This document shows, piece by piece, positions 25,282 through 33,814 of a stretch of 64,000 nucleotides of DNA (the stretch's first letter is position 1; each line of letters starts with the position of its first letter). The position numbers were made by a program, and so were the translations under genes. Source of the stretch: Candidatus Uabimicrobium amorphum (lineage in GTDB: Bacteria > Planctomycetota > Uabimicrobiia > Uabimicrobiales > Uabimicrobiaceae); assembly GCF_009002475.1 (NCBI RefSeq), contig NZ_AP019860.1, forward strand, positions 8,677,547 through 8,741,546, in the 5' to 3' direction. The notes under the pieces were generated by a model that saw nothing but the letters and a program-made list of their open reading frames with translations, was not told where the DNA came from and ran no database searches.

Positions 25282-27747
25282 ATGATGTTTAAAAAGTTTG
25301 TGCATTTTATTAGCTTACGCTACATAAAAACGCGAAAGGTCACGCGGTTTGCCATAGCAGGCATCGCTGTTGGAGTAATGGTACTCCTGGTTGTTATCTC
25401 AGTAATGGATGGTTTTATCAAGGAATTTAAATCTAGACTACAAGGTGCTTTATCTGATGTCATCGTAACGGTACGCACTCCGCAAATGAATTACTACCAA
25501 ATAGAAGATGTGGTAAAAAAACATCCCAATGTTCGCTCATGTTCTCCACACCTAGACGGTTTGGTCCTCATAGGAACAGGACGTTTTTATGCAGGGGGAA
25601 TCGTTCTCGGTATCGACTACGAAAAAGAATATAAAGTCGGAAAATTGCGCGACTATTTGGTTACCTCGTATAAATCGCAAAAACTACGCAGCGAAAAAAT
25701 ATTTGAGGACAATGTCAAGCGCTCCTATGAAATGCATGTCAATTGGGTTGTACAAGCAGGAAGTGTCGTCGCCGAAGACGGTATCTATCCAGCAGGTACA
25801 CGTATCATTTGTGAAAAAGTTGTCAAATTTGTAAATAAAGATCCTAAAGGCTCTAAAGAAACACGCCCCTCGACGAGTTTAGTCGCTTACACATTTAACA
25901 AACAAAATAAAATTATTTTCATTGAAGACGATCTTCCTCTAGATGAACTGGAAGACGCCGCCAGGCTATCCGACGAAGGACGACAAAAATGGCAACAACT
26001 TTTCAACAATATGGCAAAACACTTCCGTAAACGCGAGTTACTACAATATCTAGCGCACTTTGATGAAAACCTACGTACTCATAATGGTGAAATGTTAGGT
26101 GCCGTAGATCCACAAAATCCTTTTTCTACAGAAGAAGAAGGTGTCCGACCTGTGATTATGGGTCATGAATTGATGAAAAACCTGCAACTAAAACGCGGGG
26201 ACGAAATCGGTTTAATGACCGGAAAACGCGATGAAGAGCAAAATGAGCTCAAACCCATTACGCGTAAATTTGTCGTTGTAGGTTCTTTCCGTTCTGGTTG
26301 GCAAGAAATTGATGCGCGCATGTGTTATACACGCCGCTCAGACCTCCATGGTTTTATAGATTGGCCCAATGATGTCAAGGAAGTCTGTGTTGCTTTAAAA
26401 GACCCTTCACTTGCCGAGCAAACCAAGTATGAAATTTACGATATGCTCAACAAAAGCAGTCTACGTGCTGCGTTTAGCGTGGAAAGATGGGAAGACAGAC
26501 GTCGTACATTTCTATCAGCCATTCAGATGGAACGACGCGTCATGTATTTTATTTTGTTCTTTATCGTAATACTTGCCATTACCATGTTAATGATCATACT
26601 AGTACTGTTAGTAAAAGAGAAAACCAAAGACATCGGTATTTTAAGATCGATGGGGGCCTCCACATACGACATTATGTGGATTTTCTTGTTTAACGGAGTC
26701 CTCATTAGTTTCTTAGGAGCGCTGATAGGTTGCGGTTTAGGAACCTTTATTAGTAGCAATGTCAATCACATTGCCGATATTATATTTGAATATACAGGAT
26801 TTAGAGTCTTTCCACGAGATGTTTACTATCTCGACGAAATTCCCTCCGAATTAAATCTAGCGAGTGTATTGTGGATTGTATTTCCCACACTATTTGCTTC
26901 GCTAATTTTTTGTGCTATTCCTGCATTTTTTGCCTCGCGAATGACGCCCGTAGAAGCTTTAGCTGATCGCAAACGCGAAAAAAGTTCGCGAAAAAACACC
27001 CCACGCGTATTGCAAAGTTTGACAACCATAAAAGATGGTGTTTTATCGACAAAGGAACTCAACAAAGAATATATGATGGGTTCACAAAACTTACATATCT
27101 TAAATGACCTCGATATCGAGTTTGCCCCAGGTAAAATTTCTGCAATCATTGGACCTTCTGGTGCTGGAAAAAGTACTTTGTTACACTTGATAGGATTATT
27201 AGATGATCCCACATCAGGACAAATTTATCTTGATGGAATCAACCTAGACTCTCTATCACAAAAACAACGCTGTAAGATTCTCAATGGTAAAATTGGTTTT
27301 ATTTTCCAATTTTATCACTTATTTCCTGAATTTACGGCATTGGAAAATGTTCTTCTTGCCACGATGGTAAGCAACGACATGTTTTCATGGCCGATGGTGA
27401 AGAAGAAAAAGACAGAAGAAGCAGTAAAACTACTCACCCAATTCGGTTTGGAAAATCGTTTAAATCACTTACCAAATCAACTTTCTGGTGGAGAACGTCA
27501 ACGAGTGGCTATTGCCAGAGCGCTTGTCAACAATCCGCAAATCGTTTTGTGCGATGAACCAACCGGAAACCTTGATGAAGAAAACTCCAAATCCATTCAA
27601 GATCTTCTCTGGGAACTGAACGAACAATTTCAGCAAACATTTATCATCGTGACTCATGACCTAAATATAGCGCGCAGAGCACACGATGTATATCAACTAG
27701 AGCACGGTAAACTGGTAAAAAAAGACTCGAATAATCTGACTCAATAA
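25282..27747 (+). CDS. Fused LolC/E permease and LolD ATPase
   Basis: An 821-residue single-chain lipoprotein-release ABC exporter. The first 580 or so residues are a LolC/E-like FtsX permease: an N-terminal helix in FISLRYIKTRKVTRF-type context, a large periplasmic domain (about 50-410) and three C-terminal helices (about 425-560). The ATPase follows, with Walker A GPSGAGKST at about 624, Q-loop FQFYHL, signature LSGGERQRVAIA, Walker B IVLCDEPTGNLD and the THD switch. These are usually separate proteins. The order permease-then-ATPase is opposite to MacB. The frame is continuous. TTGGAG precedes the ATGATG start. A homodimer would supply two permeases and two ATPases. Confidence 0.9.
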   Translation: MMFKKFVHFISLRYIKTRKVTRFAIAGIAVGVMVLLVVISVMDGFIKEFKSRLQGALSDVIVTVRTPQMNYYQIEDVVKKHPNVRSCSPHLDGLVLIGTGRFYAGGIVLGIDYEKEYKVGKLRDYLVTSYKSQKLRSEKIFEDNVKRSYEMHVNWVVQAGSVVAEDGIYPAGTRIICEKVVKFVNKDPKGSKETRPSTSLVAYTFNKQNKIIFIEDDLPLDELEDAARLSDEGRQKWQQLFNNMAKHFRKRELLQYLAHFDENLRTHNGEMLGAVDPQNPFSTEEEGVRPVIMGHELMKNLQLKRGDEIGLMTGKRDEEQNELKPITRKFVVVGSFRSGWQEIDARMCYTRRSDLHGFIDWPNDVKEVCVALKDPSLAEQTKYEIYDMLNKSSLRAAFSVERWEDRRRTFLSAIQMERRVMYFILFFIVILAITMLMIILVLLVKEKTKDIGILRSMGASTYDIMWIFLFNGVLISFLGALIGCGLGTFISSNVNHIADIIFEYTGFRVFPRDVYYLDEIPSELNLASVLWIVFPTLFASLIFCAIPAFFASRMTPVEALADRKREKSSRKNTPRVLQSLTTIKDGVLSTKELNKEYMMGSQNLHILNDLDIEFAPGKISAIIGPSGAGKSTLLHLIGLLDDPTSGQIYLDGINLDSLSQKQRCKILNGKIGFIFQFYHLFPEFTALENVLLATMVSNDMFSWPMVKKKKTEEAVKLLTQFGLENRLNHLPNQLSGGERQRVAIARALVNNPQIVLCDEPTGNLDEENSKSIQDLLWELNEQFQQTFIIVTHDLNIARRAHDVYQLEHGKLVKKDSNNLTQ

Positions 27748-27753
27748 CACATT

Positions 27754-27782
27754 AGGGCACAATAGTGCCCTATCGTTTTTTT
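27754..27782 (+). terminator. Intrinsic terminator after the Lol fusion gene
   Basis: AGGGCAC/GTGCCCT perfect 7-bp stem, AATA loop, then a T-run at 27776-27782. It lies 7 bases past the stop codon and 14 bases before pgsA, so it may only partly separate the two. Confidence 0.8.
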
Positions 27783-27795
27783 ATGGATATTTTAC

Positions 27796-28371
27796 ATGAA
27801 CCTACCAAATATGCTTACAATTTTTCGCATAGCGCTAAGTCCAATATTTATGGTATTTTTCTTGTGGGGCACTCCTACAACAAGAATTATAGCGCTATCT
27901 ATTGTCTTTGTGTCAGAATGGACAGATTTACTAGACGGTTACCTAGCGCGTAAATACAAGCTAGTTACCGATGTTGGTAAACTACTAGATCCTCTTGCCG
28001 ATAGATTATTTCGTTTTTCTATCTTCTTATGTTTTCTCGTACAAGGATATGCGGAAATATGGATGGTGGCAATATTTTTCTATCGCGACGCGATCGTTTC
28101 ATGGCTACGCACCATTGCTGCTTCTCAAAATCAAATTCTTGCGGCACGCCTAAGTGGAAAATTAAAAGCTCTTTCTCAAGCAGCCGCCACTTTTTTTATT
28201 ATTCTTTTAGTGACCATAAACGACTGGACTCCTGTCCCTCATCTCACAACAATTAACTATTCACTCATGATGATGACAACCGTGATCACTCTTTATTCCG
28301 GACTTGAGTATTTTTGGGCAAATACAGTTGTGATAAAAACGGCTTTTATGGACAAGGAACAAAATGCCTAG
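27796..28371 (+). CDS. pgsA: CDP-diacylglycerol-glycerol-3-phosphate phosphatidyltransferase
   Basis: A 191-residue membrane enzyme of the CDP-alcohol phosphotransferase family, making phosphatidylglycerophosphate. The complete active-site motif DLLDGYLARKY...G-x3-D-x3-D is at about residues 48-74 (ending GKLLDPLADR). The N-terminus MNLPNMLTIFRI is the hallmark of PgsA. About five or six hydrophobic helices are present. The 3' end overlaps the next gene by 8 bp. PgsA is the usual assignment, although a phosphatidylserine or cardiolipin synthase of the same family cannot be fully excluded. Confidence 0.9.
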   Translation: MNLPNMLTIFRIALSPIFMVFFLWGTPTTRIIALSIVFVSEWTDLLDGYLARKYKLVTDVGKLLDPLADRLFRFSIFLCFLVQGYAEIWMVAIFFYRDAIVSWLRTIAASQNQILAARLSGKLKALSQAAATFFIILLVTINDWTPVPHLTTINYSLMMMTTVITLYSGLEYFWANTVVIKTAFMDKEQNA

Positions 28372-29836
28372 TCTGAGCTATCAACAGCTTTCACTCATAC
28401 ACAAAGAAAATAGCGATGTGATTACCGATGGAATGATTCAGAAAATACATCAGCCACAGAAAGAATTTTTGCTACTGCAAATTCGCAAACCACAAATCAA
28501 CCATCGCTTGTTTTTTTCTTTTGAACAACAAAATATCGCTTTTTATCTCACAAATAAATCATGGCAAAATCCCTCTTCTCCACCTTTCTTTTGCCAACTA
28601 CTGCGCAAATACATCCTCAACGGGCGTATTACCGAATTTTCCCTTGCGGAGAATGATCGTTTGTTGACCATAAAAGTCCAAACGCGCCGCGAAGAAAATT
28701 TGCATGTGCATTTTCTCCTATGTGAAATGTGGGGACGTAGTGGTAATGCTTATCTGCTCAATGAGAGTAAAAACATCTTGGGGTCTCTTTATCCCAACAA
28801 AAAGCCTCGAGACTATTTCGCCGTTATGGACGAACAACCCAAATCGACAAAGACGACACCTAAAAAGAATTTTTTAGAAGAGTACTGTACACAACAAGCA
28901 CAGTTTCCTTGGAATGAAGCGGCGGACTATTTTTTTTCCCGACATCTAGAAGAACAAAAGAAAAGTAGACAAATACAGCTACTCACATCTTTGATTAACA
29001 AGGAACAAAAGAAATTAAAAAATAAAATTACAAAATTACAAAATAGTTTACAAGATGCCAAAAATAGCGATGACTTGCGCGTAAAAGGCGAATTATTAAA
29101 AAGTAATATGCATTTAGCAAAGCGCGGTACAAAAAATATCAAAGTGATCAATTACTTTGCAGAAAATCCCAACGATTTTTTGCAAATAGAACTCGACGAA
29201 CGCAAAGATGCCAAAGAAAATATGCAACAGTATTTTAAACGCTATCGCAAACTACAAGATGGCCTACCTTTTCTAAAAAAACAAATAGAAAAAGCACAAC
29301 GAGAAAAAGAGATCAACAACAAACGACTCGAAGAACTACAAAAAGGTAACATACCATCAATATCACAACTTCCTCCTAAATGGCAACGTCAGCTACAAAA
29401 GTCTTCAACGAAAAGTTCTCCACAAAATATTCCACAAAAACAACGCGATTGTTACTATAAATTTACCTCGCAAGACAACGTCACAATATTAGTGGGTCGT
29501 GGAAGCAGGGATAATGATCAACTAACTTTCCAGGTAGCTAAAGGTAACGATATTTGGCTACACACCGAGGATTACCCAGGTGCGCATGTCGTCGTACTCA
29601 ATCGTGAAAAAAAGGAACCTCCCCAGCGCACACTATTCGACGCTGCGCAACTAGCGGTGTACTATAGCAAGGCCAAGAATCATCCAAAAGTTTCCATTTC
29701 ATACACAAAACGCAAAAATGTCTCCAAGCCAAAAAAATCCAAACCAGGTTTGGTGTACTTATCCAGCAAAAAAAACTTAGTCATTATTCCGGATAAAGAT
29801 ATACTGGAAAAACTATTAGCTACCAAAGATACTTAA
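28364..29836 (+). CDS. NFACT family protein (RqcH-like)
   Basis: A 490-residue protein of the NFACT/Fibronectin-binding A family, which includes RqcH, the ribosome quality-control factor that binds obstructed 50S subunits and directs alanine tailing. The N-terminal NFACT-N domain shows IQKIHQPQKEFLLLQIRKP and CEMWGRSGNAYLLNE. A coiled coil spans about residues 200-330. The NFACT-R domain follows with VGRGSRDNDQLTF, NDIWLHTEDYPGAHVV and KNHPKVSISYTKRKNV. It is shorter than the usual 550-580 residues, mainly in the helical middle part. Overlaps pgsA by 8 bp. Confidence 0.85.
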   Translation: MPSLSYQQLSLIHKENSDVITDGMIQKIHQPQKEFLLLQIRKPQINHRLFFSFEQQNIAFYLTNKSWQNPSSPPFFCQLLRKYILNGRITEFSLAENDRLLTIKVQTRREENLHVHFLLCEMWGRSGNAYLLNESKNILGSLYPNKKPRDYFAVMDEQPKSTKTTPKKNFLEEYCTQQAQFPWNEAADYFFSRHLEEQKKSRQIQLLTSLINKEQKKLKNKITKLQNSLQDAKNSDDLRVKGELLKSNMHLAKRGTKNIKVINYFAENPNDFLQIELDERKDAKENMQQYFKRYRKLQDGLPFLKKQIEKAQREKEINNKRLEELQKGNIPSISQLPPKWQRQLQKSSTKSSPQNIPQKQRDCYYKFTSQDNVTILVGRGSRDNDQLTFQVAKGNDIWLHTEDYPGAHVVVLNREKKEPPQRTLFDAAQLAVYYSKAKNHPKVSISYTKRKNVSKPKKSKPGLVYLSSKKNLVIIPDKDILEKLLATKDT

Positions 29837-29868
29837 GTTAAATCAAACAATGAAAAAGGAGTAACGCC

Positions 29869-31104
29869 ATGAAAATGACACGTCGCTACTTTTTAAAGTC
29901 AGCAGGACTACTAAGTCTTTACTGTGGGTTGAGTCCTATACTTGCTGACATAGAAGATGTCAAAGTCACACGTAATAAAACCCTCGTTGTCATTTTTTTA
30001 CGCGGGGGTATGGACGGTCTGAACTTCATCGTCCCTTATAACGATCCTCATTACTATCAACTGCGTAACTCTTTAGCGATTCCCAAAAGCGGCGAAAATG
30101 CCGCTCTTGATCTCGATGGTTTCTTTGGCTTACATCCGAAAGCCGCCTCTTTAGCTCCTTTCTTTGCTGAGGGTTCAGCAGTGGCTTTACACGCTGTGGG
30201 ATATTCGCAAAACACACGTTCACATTTTGAAGAGCAAGATGTATGGGAAACCGGTGTTATTGGTAACACTGTAAACTCGGATGGTTGGTTAAATCGACAT
30301 CTACTCACTTCCGAAGGCCACGGCCCTATACGTGCGATTTCTATCGGTGATAATCTTCCGCGCATATTACGTGGCAAAGCCCCGGCGTACTCTATCCGAG
30401 GTTTGGATAATCTCGCCATACCCAAAGAACTCCAAGAATCGCAAATGATGGCCGCTTTGGAAAGCGCCTATTCTTCACCCACAGATAAAAACAACGCCGC
30501 GTATCAACTCTCTCAAGCGGGCAAAGAAACTTTAGATAGTATCGAAATACTACAAAAGGTAGCCAATAATCCCTACAATCCAAAAGTAACATATCCGAAC
30601 ACACCTTTGGGAAAAAAGCTACAACAAACAGCACAACTCATTAAGGCCAATATTGGCATTGAGGTGGTTGAGATAGACTATGGAGGCTGGGATACTCATC
30701 GTCAACAAGGCGGAGTAAACGGTCGCTACGCGAATATGGTACAAAACCTTAGCCAAAGCATTTCTTCTTTTGCAAAAGATTTACAAAGCAAATTGGATGA
30801 TGTATTGGTCATTACCATAAGCGATTTTGGACGCACGGCAAGAGAGAATGGAACTCGGGGAACGGATCATGGCTGGGCAAACTGCATGTTTGTTATGGGT
30901 GGCGGTGTAAAAAAGCAGAAAAAACCAATTATTGCCAACTGGCCTGGTTTAGCGCCAGAACAGTTATACCAAGGCCGAGACTTAAAACACACCATAGATT
31001 TTCGCGACGTACTTGCCGAAGTCGTGGGGACACATTTGGGAAACAATAATCTACAAAAAATTCTTCCACAACACCAATTTAAAAAAGTAGATTTTTTAAA
31101 CTAA
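29869..31104 (+). CDS. DUF1501 protein with twin-arginine-type signal
   Basis: A 411-residue exported protein. MTRRYFLKSAGLLSL is a twin-arginine-like signal, suggesting folded export. The mature part is DUF1501, an alkaline-phosphatase-fold family common in planctomycetes: FLRGGMDGLNFIVPY, GYSQNTRSHFEEQDVWETG, EIDYGGWDTHRQQG, and TISDFGRTARENGTRGTDHG, which hold the likely metal-binding Asp, His and Glu residues. The enzymatic reaction of the family is not established. Planctomycetes usually pair it with a DUF1800 gene; none is adjacent here. Confidence 0.92.
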   Translation: MKMTRRYFLKSAGLLSLYCGLSPILADIEDVKVTRNKTLVVIFLRGGMDGLNFIVPYNDPHYYQLRNSLAIPKSGENAALDLDGFFGLHPKAASLAPFFAEGSAVALHAVGYSQNTRSHFEEQDVWETGVIGNTVNSDGWLNRHLLTSEGHGPIRAISIGDNLPRILRGKAPAYSIRGLDNLAIPKELQESQMMAALESAYSSPTDKNNAAYQLSQAGKETLDSIEILQKVANNPYNPKVTYPNTPLGKKLQQTAQLIKANIGIEVVEIDYGGWDTHRQQGGVNGRYANMVQNLSQSISSFAKDLQSKLDDVLVITISDFGRTARENGTRGTDHGWANCMFVMGGGVKKQKKPIIANWPGLAPEQLYQGRDLKHTIDFRDVLAEVVGTHLGNNNLQKILPQHQFKKVDFLN

Positions 31105-31195
31105 AACCATAATATATTTGCGAGTTCCACTACGATGACAGTAATTATTGCTGTCTAATGGATCTCACAAACCGTTATTTACAAGAGGCGAAATA

Positions 31196-32044
31196 ATGAG
31201 TATTCGAGCATTGGATCTGGTAAATTTAGAACGCTATCCTATTGACGATTTACAAAGTGACTTAGCAAAAAAAGTCATCGAGAATTGTCGTTCGCAACTA
31301 CAAAAAAATGGAGCCTGTGCTTTGCCGGGTTTTCTCAAGAAAAGTGTTATGGATTCCATGGTCGAAGAAAGTGAAAAACTAGCCTCTAAATCAAGACGTT
31401 CTCTGTGGTTTTTAAATACTTACACCAACGATGACGACACTTCTCTCCCTGAAAATCACCCACGTCGCCGTTGGTTTCCATCTAGTTTATGCACGGTTGC
31501 TTACGACCAAATTCCTACAGAGGATAAGATCTACATACTTTACAACTGCAATGCCTTAACAGAATTTATTGCCGCAGCTTTAGGGTTAGAGAAAATCTAT
31601 CGTTTTGCCGATGAGTTTCAAGCTTTGAATGTAACGTACATGGGCGACGGTGATCAGCTTTCTTGGCACTACGATCTCAATGATTTTGTAGTCACTTTAC
31701 TACTACAAGAGCCTCTTTCCGGTGGTGAATTTGAGTATGCCGCTAATCTTCGTAATAAAGACGCTGGAGAAGAAAACTACGATGATGTCGCGAAGGTTTA
31801 CAATGGGTCTAGTTCCCATTTACAAATTATGAAACAGCAAGCGGGAACTCTAGTATTGTTTCAGGGAATCAATTCTTTACATCGTGTGCGTTGTACTTAT
31901 GGCAAAAAGAAACGCATTACAACCATTTTAGGTTATCACAAAAATCCTGATTACAAAGCCACGAATGAAGTAAATGTATACTTGTATGGTCCACGTGTAC
32001 AAAAAATTCTAGAAGAAAGAGGTGTGTCTTTTGATAAAAATTAA
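31196..32044 (+). CDS. 2-oxoglutarate/Fe(II) oxygenase-like protein, HalD/BesD-related
   Basis: A 282-residue protein with the double-stranded beta-helix dioxygenase pattern. SWHYDLNDF gives an H-x-D iron-binding pair, TLLLQEPLSGGEFEYA follows, and HRVRCTYGKKKRIT supplies the distal His and an Arg suited to 2-oxoglutarate. Overall layout resembles HalD/BesD-type enzymes that act on free amino acids. Those that halogenate replace the Asp by Gly, and here Asp is kept, which predicts hydroxylation. AGAGGCG precedes the ATG at 31196; an in-frame ATG at 31148 has no ribosome site. It is followed by a terminator shared with the convergent methyltransferase. Family membership is a moderate call. Confidence 0.65.
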   Translation: MSIRALDLVNLERYPIDDLQSDLAKKVIENCRSQLQKNGACALPGFLKKSVMDSMVEESEKLASKSRRSLWFLNTYTNDDDTSLPENHPRRRWFPSSLCTVAYDQIPTEDKIYILYNCNALTEFIAAALGLEKIYRFADEFQALNVTYMGDGDQLSWHYDLNDFVVTLLLQEPLSGGEFEYAANLRNKDAGEENYDDVAKVYNGSSSHLQIMKQQAGTLVLFQGINSLHRVRCTYGKKKRITTILGYHKNPDYKATNEVNVYLYGPRVQKILEERGVSFDKN

Positions 32045-32109
32045 CAATGGGGACCATGCAGACAATAAATAGTTGAAAAAGTAATGGCATGTTGTATATC
32101 TAAAGTATT

Positions 32110-32146
32110 AAAAAATACGCTCACGTTAGACACGAGCGTATTTTTT
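32110..32146. terminator. Bidirectional terminator
   Basis: AAAAAATACGCTC at 32110-32122 pairs perfectly with GAGCGTATTTTTT at 32134-32146 around an 11-nt loop. The A-run and T-run on either side make it work in both directions, between the convergent oxygenase and methyltransferase genes. Confidence 0.88.
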
Positions 32147-32172
32147 ATTGCTATGTGCAAAACCACAACACT

Positions 32173-32889
32173 TTAGCTAACTGATGTTTCTAATTTTTGT
32201 TCCGAATGCGCAGAATTAGAATCTAGCTTAAAGTTCTCCACTTTCGTTTTTTCAGGTGTTCTAGCTACGGCACAATATTTTCGCCATGCCCAGATATTTT
32301 TTCCTAAAGACATAGGTACGGAATGCGCAGATTCAAATCCACAATGAATGCACTTGTTGATAAACTCTTTTTTACTTGTGCTTTTTCCCTTCCAAAATAA
32401 TAGGACAATCCAATTAATAATTCCCTTTTGGTGCCCAATATTTGCAAGATAACCTTTGGGTTTTAACAAGGAAAATAAAAAAGGAAGTACTATTTTCAAA
32501 TTGCCGTACTCAGTCAAAGATCCGGTACTGATAATCAAATCAAAAGAGTGTGGCTCAAAAGTAAATTCTTCCCCACTCTCAAAATCATAGAACTCCTGTT
32601 TATTGTAGTCCCCCTGTATCAATCTTACATCCGAAATTTTTGTCTTGCATAACCCCAACATACTGGCAGATATATCGAGGCCTGTGATTTTGGCATCTGG
32701 ATACATCTCCTTTAACTTAGTTAGTGCAATTCCTGTTCCACATCCTACATCGAGTATATGAGGATTTTCGGGAAGCGTTATATTCGCCTGTGTAATATAT
32801 TCCTCTATTACATCTTTGTAGCCCCACTTTTGTAAGGAGGTATCATATTGGGAGGCTATTTTTTCATAATGTTGCTTTACTTTTTCCAT
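32173..32889 (-). CDS. Class I SAM-dependent methyltransferase
   Basis: A 238-residue Rossmann methyltransferase. Motif I is ILDVGCGTGIALTKL (about 45-59), followed by the acidic residue ending strand 2 in KITGLDIS, then FDLIISTGSLTEYGN for motif IV. The N-terminal QHYEKIASQYD is typical of small-molecule methyltransferases of the UbiE/bioC type. The C-terminal tail is Asn/Ser-rich. The substrate cannot be inferred. It is a single-gene unit, convergent with the oxygenase. The 270 bp between it and the next minus-strand gene are AT-rich with nothing recognised. Confidence 0.88.
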   Translation of the reverse strand: MEKVKQHYEKIASQYDTSLQKWGYKDVIEEYITQANITLPENPHILDVGCGTGIALTKLKEMYPDAKITGLDISASMLGLCKTKISDVRLIQGDYNKQEFYDFESGEEFTFEPHSFDLIISTGSLTEYGNLKIVLPFLFSLLKPKGYLANIGHQKGIINWIVLLFWKGKSTSKKEFINKCIHCGFESAHSVPMSLGKNIWAWRKYCAVARTPEKTKVENFKLDSNSAHSEQKLETSVS

Positions 32890-33159
32890 GAATAAGCTCG
32901 AAACTGTGAAATAATCAAAATAACATTGTTCATATGCTGATTATAACAAATTAATCCTTCACTACAAGAAGCTATATTTAATAATTCGCAGTCAAACCAG
33001 CGCATACAACTATCATTCTTTCTCTAGACATTTTCGCAAAAACCATTTGCGATGGCATTCGAGTTACGAAGCAAATTTGATGCCACTTTACATCTATACA
33101 GGCAATATATTTTCTCTTTTCACATGTCTAAAAAATGTAAGTGTAAAACAAATAACGTG

Positions 33160-33726
33160 TTACTCATCAACAACAAAGTCAATATCGCGTTCTCTCTCTT
33201 TATAAAATTCATATACATCTAAAAAGGCTTCCAAGCTCATTAGTTGCTCGGAAAATTTTGTATAAATTTTCACTTTAGCGGTTCTGTGGTCTAAATTGTC
33301 ATACAACACACTAACCAACCCTCTTACGTTGGCAGGCGTTATCCGGCCAATGATATTTACCCGCAAGGTATCGACATTACTTAGTAAAAATTCATATACT
33401 TGATAGATACGTAACCGTTGTATCGTAGTGTTAACAACTAGGTAATCGACTTTTCCTTTATGAAGGTCAAAAAAGTCGATATATCCACCATAGAATTGAG
33501 TATTTTGCATAATTCCCACCTGTAACTCGCGAAAATGGCAATTGGTAAATTCACATTGAGACACTTGCTTCATCGCAATAGAGTTACGAAAACTACAATT
33601 CTCGAACTTAGTATTTTCCAACACGCTCTGCTCGGAGGTGTAAATAGCGCAACCGTTATAAAAAACGCCACTTTCCAGTGTTGTCGTAATCGTTTTTTTT
33701 AAAATCTTCACAACTTTCCCCGTCAA
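33160..33726 (-). CDS. Pentapeptide-repeat-like protein (TTG start)
   Basis: A 188-residue protein. Residues about 28-105 show a loose five-residue periodicity with F/L at the core positions (ENTKFENCSFRN, CEFTNCHFRELQVG, TQFYGGYIDF), suggesting a right-handed quadrilateral beta-helix. The C-terminal 70 residues are alpha/beta and unlike known domains. The start is placed at TTG 33726 because AAGGA lies 6 bases upstream (minus strand); an in-frame GTG at 33711 lacks one. Cysteines in the NCxF pattern recur. It stands alone between the methyltransferase and paaK. No function is assigned. Confidence 0.6.
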   Translation of the reverse strand: MTGKVVKILKKTITTTLESGVFYNGCAIYTSEQSVLENTKFENCSFRNSIAMKQVSQCEFTNCHFRELQVGIMQNTQFYGGYIDFFDLHKGKVDYLVVNTTIQRLRIYQVYEFLLSNVDTLRVNIIGRITPANVRGLVSVLYDNLDHRTAKVKIYTKFSEQLMSLEAFLDVYEFYKERERDIDFVVDE

Positions 33727-33814
33727 ATCTTTTCCTTTTTACAGTGATTATTTTATAATTATAAACAGGCTCTCATTACAACAAAAAAATCTTGCAAAAA
33801 ACCGAGGTGGCAAA

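Noticed and set aside
26940..27060. Frameshift artefact joining LolE and LolD
   Set aside because: The frame is continuous, with a plausible basic linker between the last permease helix and the ATPase, and there is no internal start with a clear ribosome site.
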